DNA of 34,109 nt from Flammeovirgaceae bacterium. GTDB taxonomy: Bacteria; Bacteroidota; Bacteroidia; Cytophagales; Cyclobacteriaceae. Below the pieces are notes generated by a model that saw nothing but the letters and a program-made list of their open reading frames with translations, was not told the DNA's origin and did no database searches. Shown piece after piece: positions 23,887-32,456 of the stretch. Each line of letters opens with the position of its first letter. Within the stretch, counting starts at the first letter, position 1. The position numbers were made by a program, and so were the translations under genes. Location: assembly GCA_021298355.1 (NCBI GenBank), contig JAJTEH010000022.1, positions 1 through 34,109 on the forward strand. The letters are read 5' to 3'.

Positions 23887-24774
23887 TTAAAAAGTTACAA
23901 ATTCTTCGGGGTTAAGCGAAGTGCCGTTGTACCATAACTCGAAGTGCAAATGCGGACCGTTAGTTAATTCTCCGCTATTGCCAACAATCGCGATGATGTC
24001 TCCGGCATTTACAAAAGTACCAACTTTTTTATATACATAAGAGTTATGCTTATAAACAGAGATAAGGTTAGCCTGGTGTTGTATCATCACTACATGCCCT
24101 CCATCGCGTGTTAGTTCAGAAAAAATCACCATTCCATCAGCAATGCTTTTCACAGGCTCATTCGATTTAGCGACAATATCAACACCCAGATGTCCTTTTT
24201 TGGCATCGTATCGGTCCGATACAAAGCCGGTAATGGGTGTAAAGAAATACAATTGCTTCAACTCGGCATATTTTGAATTGCCTTCTGCTGCGATCAGCGC
24301 CAAATCCGATTGTTCGAAATTTTTTCTGAAAACTGAATCCTTCAGCGTTAACTTCAATTGTTCAGGATTTACACTCAAAGGTTTTTCCTGGTTTTTCAAC
24401 GCCTCAGCCGGATCATCAAACGTAGCAGTATCGCCACTTAGCACACGCTGAAAGTTAGCAATGAACTGGTCTTTCCGTTCTACTTCTACCGAGAGCGAAT
24501 CTACCTTGCGCGATAAAACAAATAAAGCACGATTTGCTTCTGCAGTGGCATATTCGGGGTCGAACCATCTTGCTAAAATAGTTTTGCTTAAAAAAAGGCA
24601 TAAAGCCAGCATGCCCACAAACAAAATAGCAGAAAACAAAATGGCTTTAGAGCCGGTGATATTAATAGAATGTTGCTCAGCTAAACTTTCTTCGTTTCTC
24701 AGAATAAGTTTAAATCGAGTTGCCAATCTGCTGGAAAGTGTCTTTTTTGGTTTCAACTTCTGTATTTTTGACAA
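23887..24774 (-). CDS. M23-family peptidoglycan peptidase (LytM-like)
   Basis: Membrane-anchored wall hydrolase of 295 aa with one membrane helix (about 43-66), a periplasmic helical linker (about 70-160) and a LytM domain (about 178-295). The zinc ligands are His and Asp in GHLGVDIVAK, then His in GPHLHFELW; both sets are present, so it should be active. The start is TTG at 24774, forced by an in-frame stop three codons upstream and by no usable ATG before the membrane helix. It is the first gene of the M23-bactofilin-atpZ block. Confidence 0.9.
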   Translation of the reverse strand: MSKIQKLKPKKTLSSRLATRFKLILRNEESLAEQHSINITGSKAILFSAILFVGMLALCLFLSKTILARWFDPEYATAEANRALFVLSRKVDSLSVEVERKDQFIANFQRVLSGDTATFDDPAEALKNQEKPLSVNPEQLKLTLKDSVFRKNFEQSDLALIAAEGNSKYAELKQLYFFTPITGFVSDRYDAKKGHLGVDIVAKSNEPVKSIADGMVIFSELTRDGGHVVMIQHQANLISVYKHNSYVYKKVGTFVNAGDIIAIVGNSGELTNGPHLHFELWYNGTSLNPEEFVTF

Positions 24775-24816
24775 AATTAGTTAATCCTGCCGATCTATAT
24801 ACTTAGGAAACTGCTT

Positions 24817-27420
24817 ATGCGTTTTATTCTTCACTTACCTTTTACCTGCCAACGTGTGAGTAAACCAGTATGCATATTTTTTATGGCATTGTTATTTGGC
24901 TGTTCGTCTCAGAAAGATGCCGTTATGAACCGTGCTTTTCACAATCTGGCAGCCCATTACAACGGTTATTACTACGCAAACGAAGAAGTTACCAAAGTTG
25001 AAAAAGCCTATCAGAAGGCAATGAAAGACGACTATAACCGTATTCTTCGCCTCTACCCAAAATTAGATTCTGCACAGGCAAAGGGTTTCGAAAAAGAATT
25101 ACAAGAAGCTATTAAGATGGCCTCTCTTGCTATTCAATATCATCAAAATTCTAAATGGGTAGATGATAGCTACATTCTCGTTGGTCGTGCGCGATTGTAT
25201 CAACTCGATTGGGGCAATGCCATTCAAACCTTAAAATTTGTAAACACTAAAACCAAAGATCCCGAAGCCAGGCACGAAGCCATTATTTGGTTGATCAGAA
25301 CTTTTACTGAACACCAGGAATACAACAACGCGCAAGCAGCTATCGATTTTTTACAGAAACAAAAACTATCGGAACAACATTATAAAATGATGTTGCTAGA
25401 AAAAGCATATCTGGCTCAAGTGCAAAACAATTTAGACGATCTGGTAAAAAGTTTATCACTTTCAGTTCCTCTGCTAAGAAAAAAATCTGACAGACCTGGC
25501 AGAATCTATTTTATACTAGGCCAGGTATATCAAAAACTTGGCTTCGAAGCGGAAGCTTATAACTATTACAAAAAATGCTTGAACACACATCCCGAATACG
25601 AAGTAGACTTTTATGCAAGATTGTACCAGGCCCAGGTGGCCGAAATTTCTAAAAGTAAAAGTGTAGCCAATGCACGCAAATCTTATACCCGACTGTTAAA
25701 AGACAGTAAGAATAAAGATTTTCAGGATAAGATCTATTACGAAATGGGAGTTTTTGAACTCAAACAAAAAAACGAAACCGAAGCCATCGCCTACTTTAAC
25801 AAAGCAATACGATTAGGAAGTAACGCTCAGGTAGATGGAGAGGCCCACCTGAAACTAGGCGAACACTATTATCAGAAAAGAGTTTTCGAAAACGCTAAAA
25901 GCCACTACGATAGTGCTGTAAGTTCCTTACCTAAAGATTACGATAATGTAGCTGCAATTATCAAACGAAAAAATATTCTTGACGAATTCGTAAAACACAT
26001 CAACACCGTTCGTTTGCAAGATAGCCTTCTTGCAATGGTTCGTTTAGATACTGCATCTATCCGTAAAAAAATAGAAGCCGATTGGGCACTGAAACAAAAA
26101 CCACTTACAACAAGTAAGAAAAAGAAACGCACCCGCATAGAAATTGCCGCCAACGATAATCCCATTTTTACTTCATTAGATAACGAACAACCCGAGGGAG
26201 CTTCGTGGTATTTTGGTAGTGCATCAGCTGTTGCCAATGGCCAAACCGAATTTGTGAGAGTATGGGGAGAAATTGCCCTAGATGATAACTGGAGGCGCTC
26301 TCAACGAACTGCTAACCGAACTTCAACACCTGTAGTTACAGAAACCGTAACCACACCAACCAATGAAACTCCACCAGCTGCACAAGTTGATAATCCTGTT
26401 GCTACAAAATTAAAAGAGTTGCTCGGTATACTCCCCGATACAAAGGAAAAAGAAAACGAAGCATTAAAGAAGATTGAAGATGCTTTGTACCATTTGGGCG
26501 ACATCTATTCCTTGCAACTTAACGAGCCTGATAATGCATTAGCTGAGTATGAAAACCTCTTAATGCGTTTTCCGGAAACAGAATACGCAGCAGAGGTGCT
26601 CTACAGAGTTTCGCTTTTAACGCGCGAATCTAACAAAACGAAATCCGAAAGTGCTGCAACTCAATTGCTACAAAAATATCCGGAATCTCCCTGGGCAAAA
26701 CTAGTGCTAAATCCGGAATACCTGAATGAAGCAGGCAAAGCAGTAGTGCAACAAAAAAAACTATACGAGAAAGCTTATCAAGTATGGCAAGCTAATCTGC
26801 CCGATTCTGCAGAACAACTTTTAACGAAAGCTTTTCTGCTCGGAGAAACAAACTTTACGCCTAACCTCGAACTTTTAGGTGCACTACTGTTAGGCAGCAA
26901 AAAACAAACTGATGCTTACACAAAAGCACTCGAAACATTTATAACAAAACACCCCAACCACGCATTAACCCCATATGCTAAAACTTTACTCGATAAAGCT
27001 AAGAACAACAAACAAAATCAGGAACAGGCAAACAATTTACCTACGTTTATAAAAAACGAAAAGGCACCTCATTATTTTGTTATCTATTTCGATAACGAAC
27101 CCAACTTAGATACTGCCATTAAACAAACTATACCAAGTTTTAATACTAACAACTTTCCTGGCGAAGCCTTCGACTTGCGGATTTTCCCCATAAATACTAC
27201 TCAAACCATTGCAGTAGTTGGCGTATTTTCTAACAAGGAAAAAGTAATGCGCTACCTCAACTTGTTTAACGACAAGTTAGCGGCCATGACAACTTTAAAA
27301 AGATTTAATTTCAGTAATTTTGTAATTACAGAAGAAAATCTGGAAACATTAACCCGCATACAAAAACTGAATGAATACCTCGTCTTCTACACGCGATACT
27401 ATCAAACAGAAAATCCGTAG
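24817..27420 (+). CDS. sprE: SprE/PorW-type T9SS lipoprotein with TPR repeats
   Basis: Periplasmic lipoprotein of 867 aa needed for type IX secretion and gliding in Flavobacterium johnsoniae (SprE) and Porphyromonas (PorW), which I match by length, start and motifs. The signal contains lipobox LLFGC (Cys29). Then come NRAFHNLAAHYNGYYYANEEV and many TPR-like repeats (about 100-400), a Thr/Pro-rich linker near 500 and further TPR units (about 550-700). A C-terminal domain (about 745-865) contains APHYFVIYFDNEPNLDTA. The gene overlaps the penicillin-binding protein start by 50 bp, so both may be coexpressed. Confidence 0.85.
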   Translation: MRFILHLPFTCQRVSKPVCIFFMALLFGCSSQKDAVMNRAFHNLAAHYNGYYYANEEVTKVEKAYQKAMKDDYNRILRLYPKLDSAQAKGFEKELQEAIKMASLAIQYHQNSKWVDDSYILVGRARLYQLDWGNAIQTLKFVNTKTKDPEARHEAIIWLIRTFTEHQEYNNAQAAIDFLQKQKLSEQHYKMMLLEKAYLAQVQNNLDDLVKSLSLSVPLLRKKSDRPGRIYFILGQVYQKLGFEAEAYNYYKKCLNTHPEYEVDFYARLYQAQVAEISKSKSVANARKSYTRLLKDSKNKDFQDKIYYEMGVFELKQKNETEAIAYFNKAIRLGSNAQVDGEAHLKLGEHYYQKRVFENAKSHYDSAVSSLPKDYDNVAAIIKRKNILDEFVKHINTVRLQDSLLAMVRLDTASIRKKIEADWALKQKPLTTSKKKKRTRIEIAANDNPIFTSLDNEQPEGASWYFGSASAVANGQTEFVRVWGEIALDDNWRRSQRTANRTSTPVVTETVTTPTNETPPAAQVDNPVATKLKELLGILPDTKEKENEALKKIEDALYHLGDIYSLQLNEPDNALAEYENLLMRFPETEYAAEVLYRVSLLTRESNKTKSESAATQLLQKYPESPWAKLVLNPEYLNEAGKAVVQQKKLYEKAYQVWQANLPDSAEQLLTKAFLLGETNFTPNLELLGALLLGSKKQTDAYTKALETFITKHPNHALTPYAKTLLDKAKNNKQNQEQANNLPTFIKNEKAPHYFVIYFDNEPNLDTAIKQTIPSFNTNNFPGEAFDLRIFPINTTQTIAVVGVFSNKEKVMRYLNLFNDKLAAMTTLKRFNFSNFVITEENLETLTRIQKLNEYLVFYTRYYQTENP

Positions 27421-29698
27421 ATTTCTGCAAACCGAACGCAAGTGGTTTAGAAAAGCAGTTATCTATTTCTGGATTTTTTTTATTTCGTGTTGTGTTTTGT
27501 TTCCGCTGTACATTTACTCAGTTAGCATAAACTTATTCGGTTTGTTTGGCGGCATGCCTAGTTATGTTGCTATAGAAAATCCTGAAAACGATTTATCGTC
27601 AGAAATAATCTCTGCTGATGGCGTTTCTCTAGGCCGATACTTCCGCTATAACCGTAGCCAGGTAAATTACAATGAACTCAGTCCTGATTTAATCAACACC
27701 TTAATCTATTCCGAAGATCATCGGTTCTATCAACACAGCGGCATGGATTTTATCGCCTACCTACGGGTGGCTTATGGTGTACTTACACTTAACCCTCAGG
27801 GTGGCGGAAGCACCATAACGCAACAATTAGCTAAAAATTTGTATACCCAAAATCCGGAGTTAGCATTAGACGGTACACTTTCTAAATTGGGTAGATATCC
27901 GCGTAGATTAATTCAAAAAACGAAAGAATGGATTATCTCCTATCACCTTGAAAAAAATTTTACCAAAGAAGAAATTTTAGCTATGTATCTAAACACGGCC
28001 GAATTTGGTAGTAATGCATACGGAATTAAAATTGCATCAGAAACATATTTTGGTAAAACACCGGATAGTTTAAATGTGCAAGAATCGGCAGTATTGGTTG
28101 GTATGTTGCAAGCCATCACAAAATTTAATCCGGTGTTTAATCCGGAAAACTCGCTATCAAAACGAAACGAAGTGTTAGGTAAACTGTTTAAACATGGCTA
28201 CATAAAATCAAAACAAGAATACGATTCCATTAAAGCTTTACCTATAGCTCTACGTTATAAAGTGCAAAATCAAAACGAAGGATTGGCCACTTACTTTAGA
28301 ACGGTAATCCGAAACGATCTGATGAAATGGTGCGAAGAAAACGGATACGACCTCTGGGAAAGCGGACTTAAAATATATACCACCATCGATAGCCGCATGC
28401 AACACTATGCCGAAGAAGCATTAACTAATCACATGCGAAATTTGCAAAAAGATTTTAGAAACAGTTGGAATGGTCGCGACCCCTGGATGGACGAAAACTT
28501 TAACACTTTAAAAGGTTTCTTAGAATCAAGAATTAAACAAACTGATGTATATCGATATCTGGTTGCTAAGTACGGTGCAAATTCAGATTCTGTAAAAATC
28601 ATGTTGAACATTAAAAAGCCAATGCGGATTTTTACTTGGGACGGAGAGCGCGATACCCTTTTCAGTTCTATGGATTCTCTTAATTACTATAAAAGATTTT
28701 TACAAGCAGGATTTATGTCGATGGATGCCCACACCGGAGAAGTTAAAGCCTGGGTGGGTGGGATCAATCATAAATATTTTAAATACGATCACGTAAAGCA
28801 AGGAACCCGCCAGCCAGGTTCAACCTTTAAGCCCTTTACCTATGGCACGGCTATCGAGAATGGTTTTAGTCCTTGTTTAAAATTACCAGACATATCTCCT
28901 AGTTTTGATTTACCAAGCGGCACATGGCGTCCGCCAAATTCCGAAGGTGGATATGGCAATGGCGAAAAATACACACTTCGCCAGGCAATGGCTCGCTCGT
29001 TAAATTCCATTACTGCACAACTCATACAAAAAGTTAAGCCCGAAAACGTTGTAAATTTTGCGAAACGTGCCGGCATTGAAAGTCCGCTAGATGCAGTACC
29101 CTCTTTATGCCTTGGCGTTAGCGATGTTAGCTTATTCGAATTGGTTGGCGCATACTCTACTTTTGTTAATGAAGGCATATACACACAACCCTATTATATA
29201 AGTAGAATCGAAGATAAGAATGGAAATATACTCGAAGTATTTACACCGAAAACTCGGCAAGCCATGAATGAGCAAACTGCCTTTAAAATGGTGTACATGT
29301 TAAAAGGTGGTGTAGAAGAAGAAGGAGGAACATCGAGAGGTTTGCCCGCTGAGTTAAAAATAGAAAATGAAATTGGCGGCAAAACAGGAACAACCAACAA
29401 TGCATCCGATGGTTGGTATATGGGCATTACACCAAATCTTGTTTCAGGTGCATGGGTAGGTGGCGATGAAAGAAGTATTCACTATCGGTCATGGGACAAA
29501 GGCCAAGGCTCTAAAACAGCACGACCAATTTGGGCACAATACATGTTAAAAGTTTATGCCGATACAACGTTGCCCTATAAGAAAGCATTCTTTAAACTCC
29601 CAGCTACAGGTTTAGATGCCACCCTGGATTGCGACCGATACGAACAAAGCAATACAGATAATCCGGATGAAAATTGGAATCCGGATGATAGTAGATAA
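27371..29698 (+). CDS. Class A penicillin-binding protein 1A (transglycosylase/transpeptidase)
   Basis: Bifunctional peptidoglycan synthase of 775 aa, with a cytoplasmic tail and membrane helix at about 29-52. The glycosyltransferase domain has catalytic Glu115 in SEDHRFYQH, then GGSTITQQLAKNLY, and a second conserved region (KEWIISYHLEKNFTKEEILAMYLN). The transpeptidase domain has the STFK nucleophile (Ser484, Lys487), SLN (543-545) and KTG (671-673). All three motifs are intact. The short C-terminal tail is acidic. The start lies 50 bp inside sprE, and no later ATG precedes the membrane helix. It is directly followed by uvrC. Confidence 0.93.
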   Translation: MNTSSSTRDTIKQKIRRFLQTERKWFRKAVIYFWIFFISCCVLFPLYIYSVSINLFGLFGGMPSYVAIENPENDLSSEIISADGVSLGRYFRYNRSQVNYNELSPDLINTLIYSEDHRFYQHSGMDFIAYLRVAYGVLTLNPQGGGSTITQQLAKNLYTQNPELALDGTLSKLGRYPRRLIQKTKEWIISYHLEKNFTKEEILAMYLNTAEFGSNAYGIKIASETYFGKTPDSLNVQESAVLVGMLQAITKFNPVFNPENSLSKRNEVLGKLFKHGYIKSKQEYDSIKALPIALRYKVQNQNEGLATYFRTVIRNDLMKWCEENGYDLWESGLKIYTTIDSRMQHYAEEALTNHMRNLQKDFRNSWNGRDPWMDENFNTLKGFLESRIKQTDVYRYLVAKYGANSDSVKIMLNIKKPMRIFTWDGERDTLFSSMDSLNYYKRFLQAGFMSMDAHTGEVKAWVGGINHKYFKYDHVKQGTRQPGSTFKPFTYGTAIENGFSPCLKLPDISPSFDLPSGTWRPPNSEGGYGNGEKYTLRQAMARSLNSITAQLIQKVKPENVVNFAKRAGIESPLDAVPSLCLGVSDVSLFELVGAYSTFVNEGIYTQPYYISRIEDKNGNILEVFTPKTRQAMNEQTAFKMVYMLKGGVEEEGGTSRGLPAELKIENEIGGKTGTTNNASDGWYMGITPNLVSGAWVGGDERSIHYRSWDKGQGSKTARPIWAQYMLKVYADTTLPYKKAFFKLPATGLDATLDCDRYEQSNTDNPDENWNPDDSR

Positions 29699-29704
29699 AC
29701 GCAC

Positions 29705-31501
29705 ATGCAAGAAGAAGAACGTAAAGAACAACTAAACAACTTGCCAGAAAGCCCGGGGGTTTATCGATATTACAACGATAAACAAGTTCTCATCTATGTT
29801 GGAAAAGCTAAAAACATAAAGAAAAGAGTAGCCTCGTACTTTAACATTAGTAACAACCACAATCGTAAAACAAAAAAACTTGTTTCAGAAATACATCGTA
29901 TCGAATACACCGTTTCCAATACAGAATTCGATGCATTACTTCTTGAGAATAATCTGATAAAAGAAAACCAGCCGAAGTATAATATCTTATTGAAGGATGA
30001 CAAAACGTTTCCGTACCTCTGTATCCTAAAAGAAAGATTTCCTCGAATAATCTCTACAAGAAAATTTATAGCCGGTCAGGGAGAATACTTCGGCCCTTTT
30101 TCGAGCGTGGGAGCTATGAAAAACGTTTTAGAACTTGTACGAAAACTATACACCATACGCACATGCACATTCAACTTATCTCAGGAAAACATAGCAGAAA
30201 AAAAATTTAAAGTATGTTTAGAATATCACCTCGGAAACTGTAAAGGCCCATGCGAGAATTTGCAAACAGAAGAAAACTATCTGGATGATATTAAACAAGC
30301 AAGACATATTTTAAAAGGCAACCTGGCAATAGTGCAAAACTATTTTGAAACACAAATGAATGTTTTTGCAAATAACCTTGATTATGAAAAAGCCCAGTTG
30401 CATAAAGACAGGCTTACTCTTCTGGAAAAATTTAAAACGAAATCTTTAGTAGTAAATAAAGCACTAACCAATATCGATGTAGTAACACTTGTTGCTGGAG
30501 AAGCCAACGCCTACGTTAACTACTTACAAATCATAGAAGGAAGCATCGTTTATTCAAAAACAATTGCCATTCAAAATTTAGGAAACGAAACAGCGGAAGA
30601 GATAATTAGCACAGCCGCACAACAACTTCGCGAAGCCGTTAAAAGTGAAAACAAATTACTACTATCTAACATACCGTTAGCCTATACCGAACCTGCGGTT
30701 GAAAATATTATTCCTGAAATTGGTGATAAAAAGAAATTGGTTGCTCTATCAGCCAAAAATGCCCTCGAGTTAAAGAAGGAAAAAGAAATGAGTAAACTAG
30801 CGCGTAAGTCGCGCAACTTCGAAGTATTAGATATCCTTCAAAAAGATTTACTGCTCAAAACATTACCAGTTGTTATCGAGTGTTTTGACAATTCAAATTT
30901 ACAAGGTAGCAGTCCGGTTGCATCTATGGTTCGTTTTGTAGATGCAAAGCCTGATAAAAATGGATACAGACATTTTAATATAAAAACTGTTGAAGGCCCA
31001 AATGACTTTGCCTCGATGAAGGAAATCGTAACAAGACGATACAGAAGATTGATTGACGAGAACAAACAACTACCCGATTTAATAGTGATTGATGGTGGTA
31101 AGGGCCAACTAAGTTCAGCTGTAGAGGCTATGCAGGAAATTGGTATCTATGGAAGAATTCCGGTGATTGGGATTGCGAAAAGGTTAGAAGAAATCTTTAC
31201 ACCAGGAGATACCTTACCTCTTCTCATCAACAAAAAATCAGTTGGCTTAAGATTACTGCAGCAAATTCGCGATGAAGCACATCGATTTGCTATTACTTTT
31301 CACAGACTTAAAAGGTCGAAGAAAAATACAGTTTCAACATTAGAAGAAATAGAAGGTGTTGGGTCTACAACTGCCGAAAAGCTACTGAAACACTTTAAGT
31401 CTATCAAAAAAATTAAAGAAGCATCTATTGAAGAGATTGCCACGGTTGTATCTGCGCCAATAGCAGAGCGTATAAAAAACTGGCTAACAAAAATGGAATA
31501 A
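29705..31501 (+). CDS. uvrC: Excinuclease ABC subunit C
   Basis: Nucleotide-excision repair endonuclease of 598 aa. The N-terminal GIY-YIG nuclease makes the 3' cut (GVY at 18-20, YVG at 31-33). The UVR motif for UvrB contact is near 205-235 and includes NNLDYEKAQLHKDRL. The RNase H-like endonuclease domain makes the 5' cut, including VIECFDNSNLQG and LIVIDGGKGQLSSA. A C-terminal helix-hairpin-helix pair lies about 545-598 (LEEIEGVGSTTAEKLLKHFKS). Lengths and motifs are normal. It starts 6 bp after the PBP gene and converges on gldN through a shared terminator. Confidence 0.97.
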   Translation: MQEEERKEQLNNLPESPGVYRYYNDKQVLIYVGKAKNIKKRVASYFNISNNHNRKTKKLVSEIHRIEYTVSNTEFDALLLENNLIKENQPKYNILLKDDKTFPYLCILKERFPRIISTRKFIAGQGEYFGPFSSVGAMKNVLELVRKLYTIRTCTFNLSQENIAEKKFKVCLEYHLGNCKGPCENLQTEENYLDDIKQARHILKGNLAIVQNYFETQMNVFANNLDYEKAQLHKDRLTLLEKFKTKSLVVNKALTNIDVVTLVAGEANAYVNYLQIIEGSIVYSKTIAIQNLGNETAEEIISTAAQQLREAVKSENKLLLSNIPLAYTEPAVENIIPEIGDKKKLVALSAKNALELKKEKEMSKLARKSRNFEVLDILQKDLLLKTLPVVIECFDNSNLQGSSPVASMVRFVDAKPDKNGYRHFNIKTVEGPNDFASMKEIVTRRYRRLIDENKQLPDLIVIDGGKGQLSSAVEAMQEIGIYGRIPVIGIAKRLEEIFTPGDTLPLLINKKSVGLRLLQQIRDEAHRFAITFHRLKRSKKNTVSTLEEIEGVGSTTAEKLLKHFKSIKKIKEASIEEIATVVSAPIAERIKNWLTKME

Positions 31502-31526
31502 AAAAAGCCATCCAGAGGATGGCTTT
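31501..31526 (-). terminator. Intrinsic terminator after gldN, with same stem as at 5007-5032
   Basis: The perfect 10-bp stem AAAGCCATCC / GGATGGCTTT (31504-31513 with 31517-31526, loop AGA) is followed on the minus strand by six T. On the plus strand only three T follow, so it may weakly end uvrC too. It begins directly at the uvrC stop codon. Confidence 0.85.
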
Positions 31527-31545
31527 ATACTTGAATTTTCTGAGA

Positions 31546-32448
31546 TTAATATTCCCACAAATTATGCTCTTTCTCCATCAATAAGTTTTCTTGACGATAA
31601 ACTTCATTTACACCGTCTATTCTTCTGAATTTATCACCCATGCTGCTGCTAATCATTGTAATAATATCTAAATCGTCCGGGTTTTCGGTTTTAATGATGT
31701 ACCCATGGAATAACCTTAACATAAACGCATCTGCAAAATTCTTATTCTGCGCTGTGTTTTGTCTGTTAAACCAAACTGCTTTAGCAGGATATTGGCGAAA
31801 TTTCACCTCTAAGTCTTTGTATCTTACAATGCCTACAGGCTTAAATAAATTCTGCAAATCATCGAACACATACATTTGTATAGATTGTATATCAAAATAC
31901 AAACGAGATCTTCTTTTATCGAAAATACGATCTTCTTTGATTACCAGACGCACAACATCTCTAGGGCCAAATGTTAACGCCTTACCTTGTTGTGTTACAG
32001 CCCACTCTCCACCCGGAGATTCCTCTGGGTTGATCCCTGTGTTATCAGATTGAGCTTCATAATTCTTTCCTTTAAAAGCAATTATATCTCCTTGATAATA
32101 TGAATTACCTGGAGCCCATTCCGGATATTGAACTTCCTCGGAACGCACTAGCGCGGCCGCAGCTTCTTCTTTTGTGGATTTTGAAGTCAGCGAATCGTTC
32201 TTGTATACATCTATTTCGCCAGACTGAATAAGATCCAAAATGAACTTAGTCAACTCGCCATTTACAGCGTAAAATCCTTTGTTCTGTTTCTCGGTCAAAT
32301 CCATTTGCATCCACAAACGCACCCTATAGTGTTGCTCATACAAAGCGATAGGATCAATAGAATTACCATTGTATTGATCTACTTCAGTCTGAGCTAATGC
32401 TACACCAAAAAAGCTAAAGGCAATAAGGGAAAAAACTATTTTTTTCAT
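31546..32448 (-). CDS. gldN: Gliding/T9SS protein GldN with an inserted CBM5/12-like module
   Basis: Periplasmic ring component of the type IX secretion system, partner of the lipoprotein GldK. The 300-aa protein has a signal peptide (1-20, ending GVALAQ). The core matches GldN/PorN: RLWMQMDLTEKQNKGFY, then GPRDVVRLVIKEDRIFDKRRSRLYFDIQSIQ, and an ending MEKEHNLWEY. Residues 108-151 are an extra module not present in the F. johnsoniae GldN that I recall; they resemble a carbohydrate-binding module. It is last in a gldLMN operon and 8 bp after gldM. Confidence 0.92.
   Translation of the reverse strand: MKKIVFSLIAFSFFGVALAQTEVDQYNGNSIDPIALYEQHYRVRLWMQMDLTEKQNKGFYAVNGELTKFILDLIQSGEIDVYKNDSLTSKSTKEEAAAALVRSEEVQYPEWAPGNSYYQGDIIAFKGKNYEAQSDNTGINPEESPGGEWAVTQQGKALTFGPRDVVRLVIKEDRIFDKRRSRLYFDIQSIQMYVFDDLQNLFKPVGIVRYKDLEVKFRQYPAKAVWFNRQNTAQNKNFADAFMLRLFHGYIIKTENPDDLDIITMISSSMGDKFRRIDGVNEVYRQENLLMEKEHNLWEY
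31996..32127 (-). other. CBM5/12-like (chitin-binding type 3-like) domain inside GldN
   Basis: Residues 108-151 read YPEWAPGNSYYQGDIIAFKG, then KNYEAQSDNTGINPEESPGG and EWAV. They fit the CBM5/12 pattern W-x(5)-Y-x-x-GD-V-x-x-x-G-x-x-YxA...P...W, with Trp111, Tyr117/118, Tyr130 and Trp149 at the aromatic positions. This is a by-eye match to the family consensus. Confidence 0.7.
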
Positions 32449-32456
32449 TCTACTAA

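Noticed and set aside
24772-24779. TAATTTTG on the minus strand at the M23 gene start, resembling a -7 element
   Set aside because: It contains the TTG start codon itself, so transcription would begin after the start. No -33 TTG is at the right spacing.
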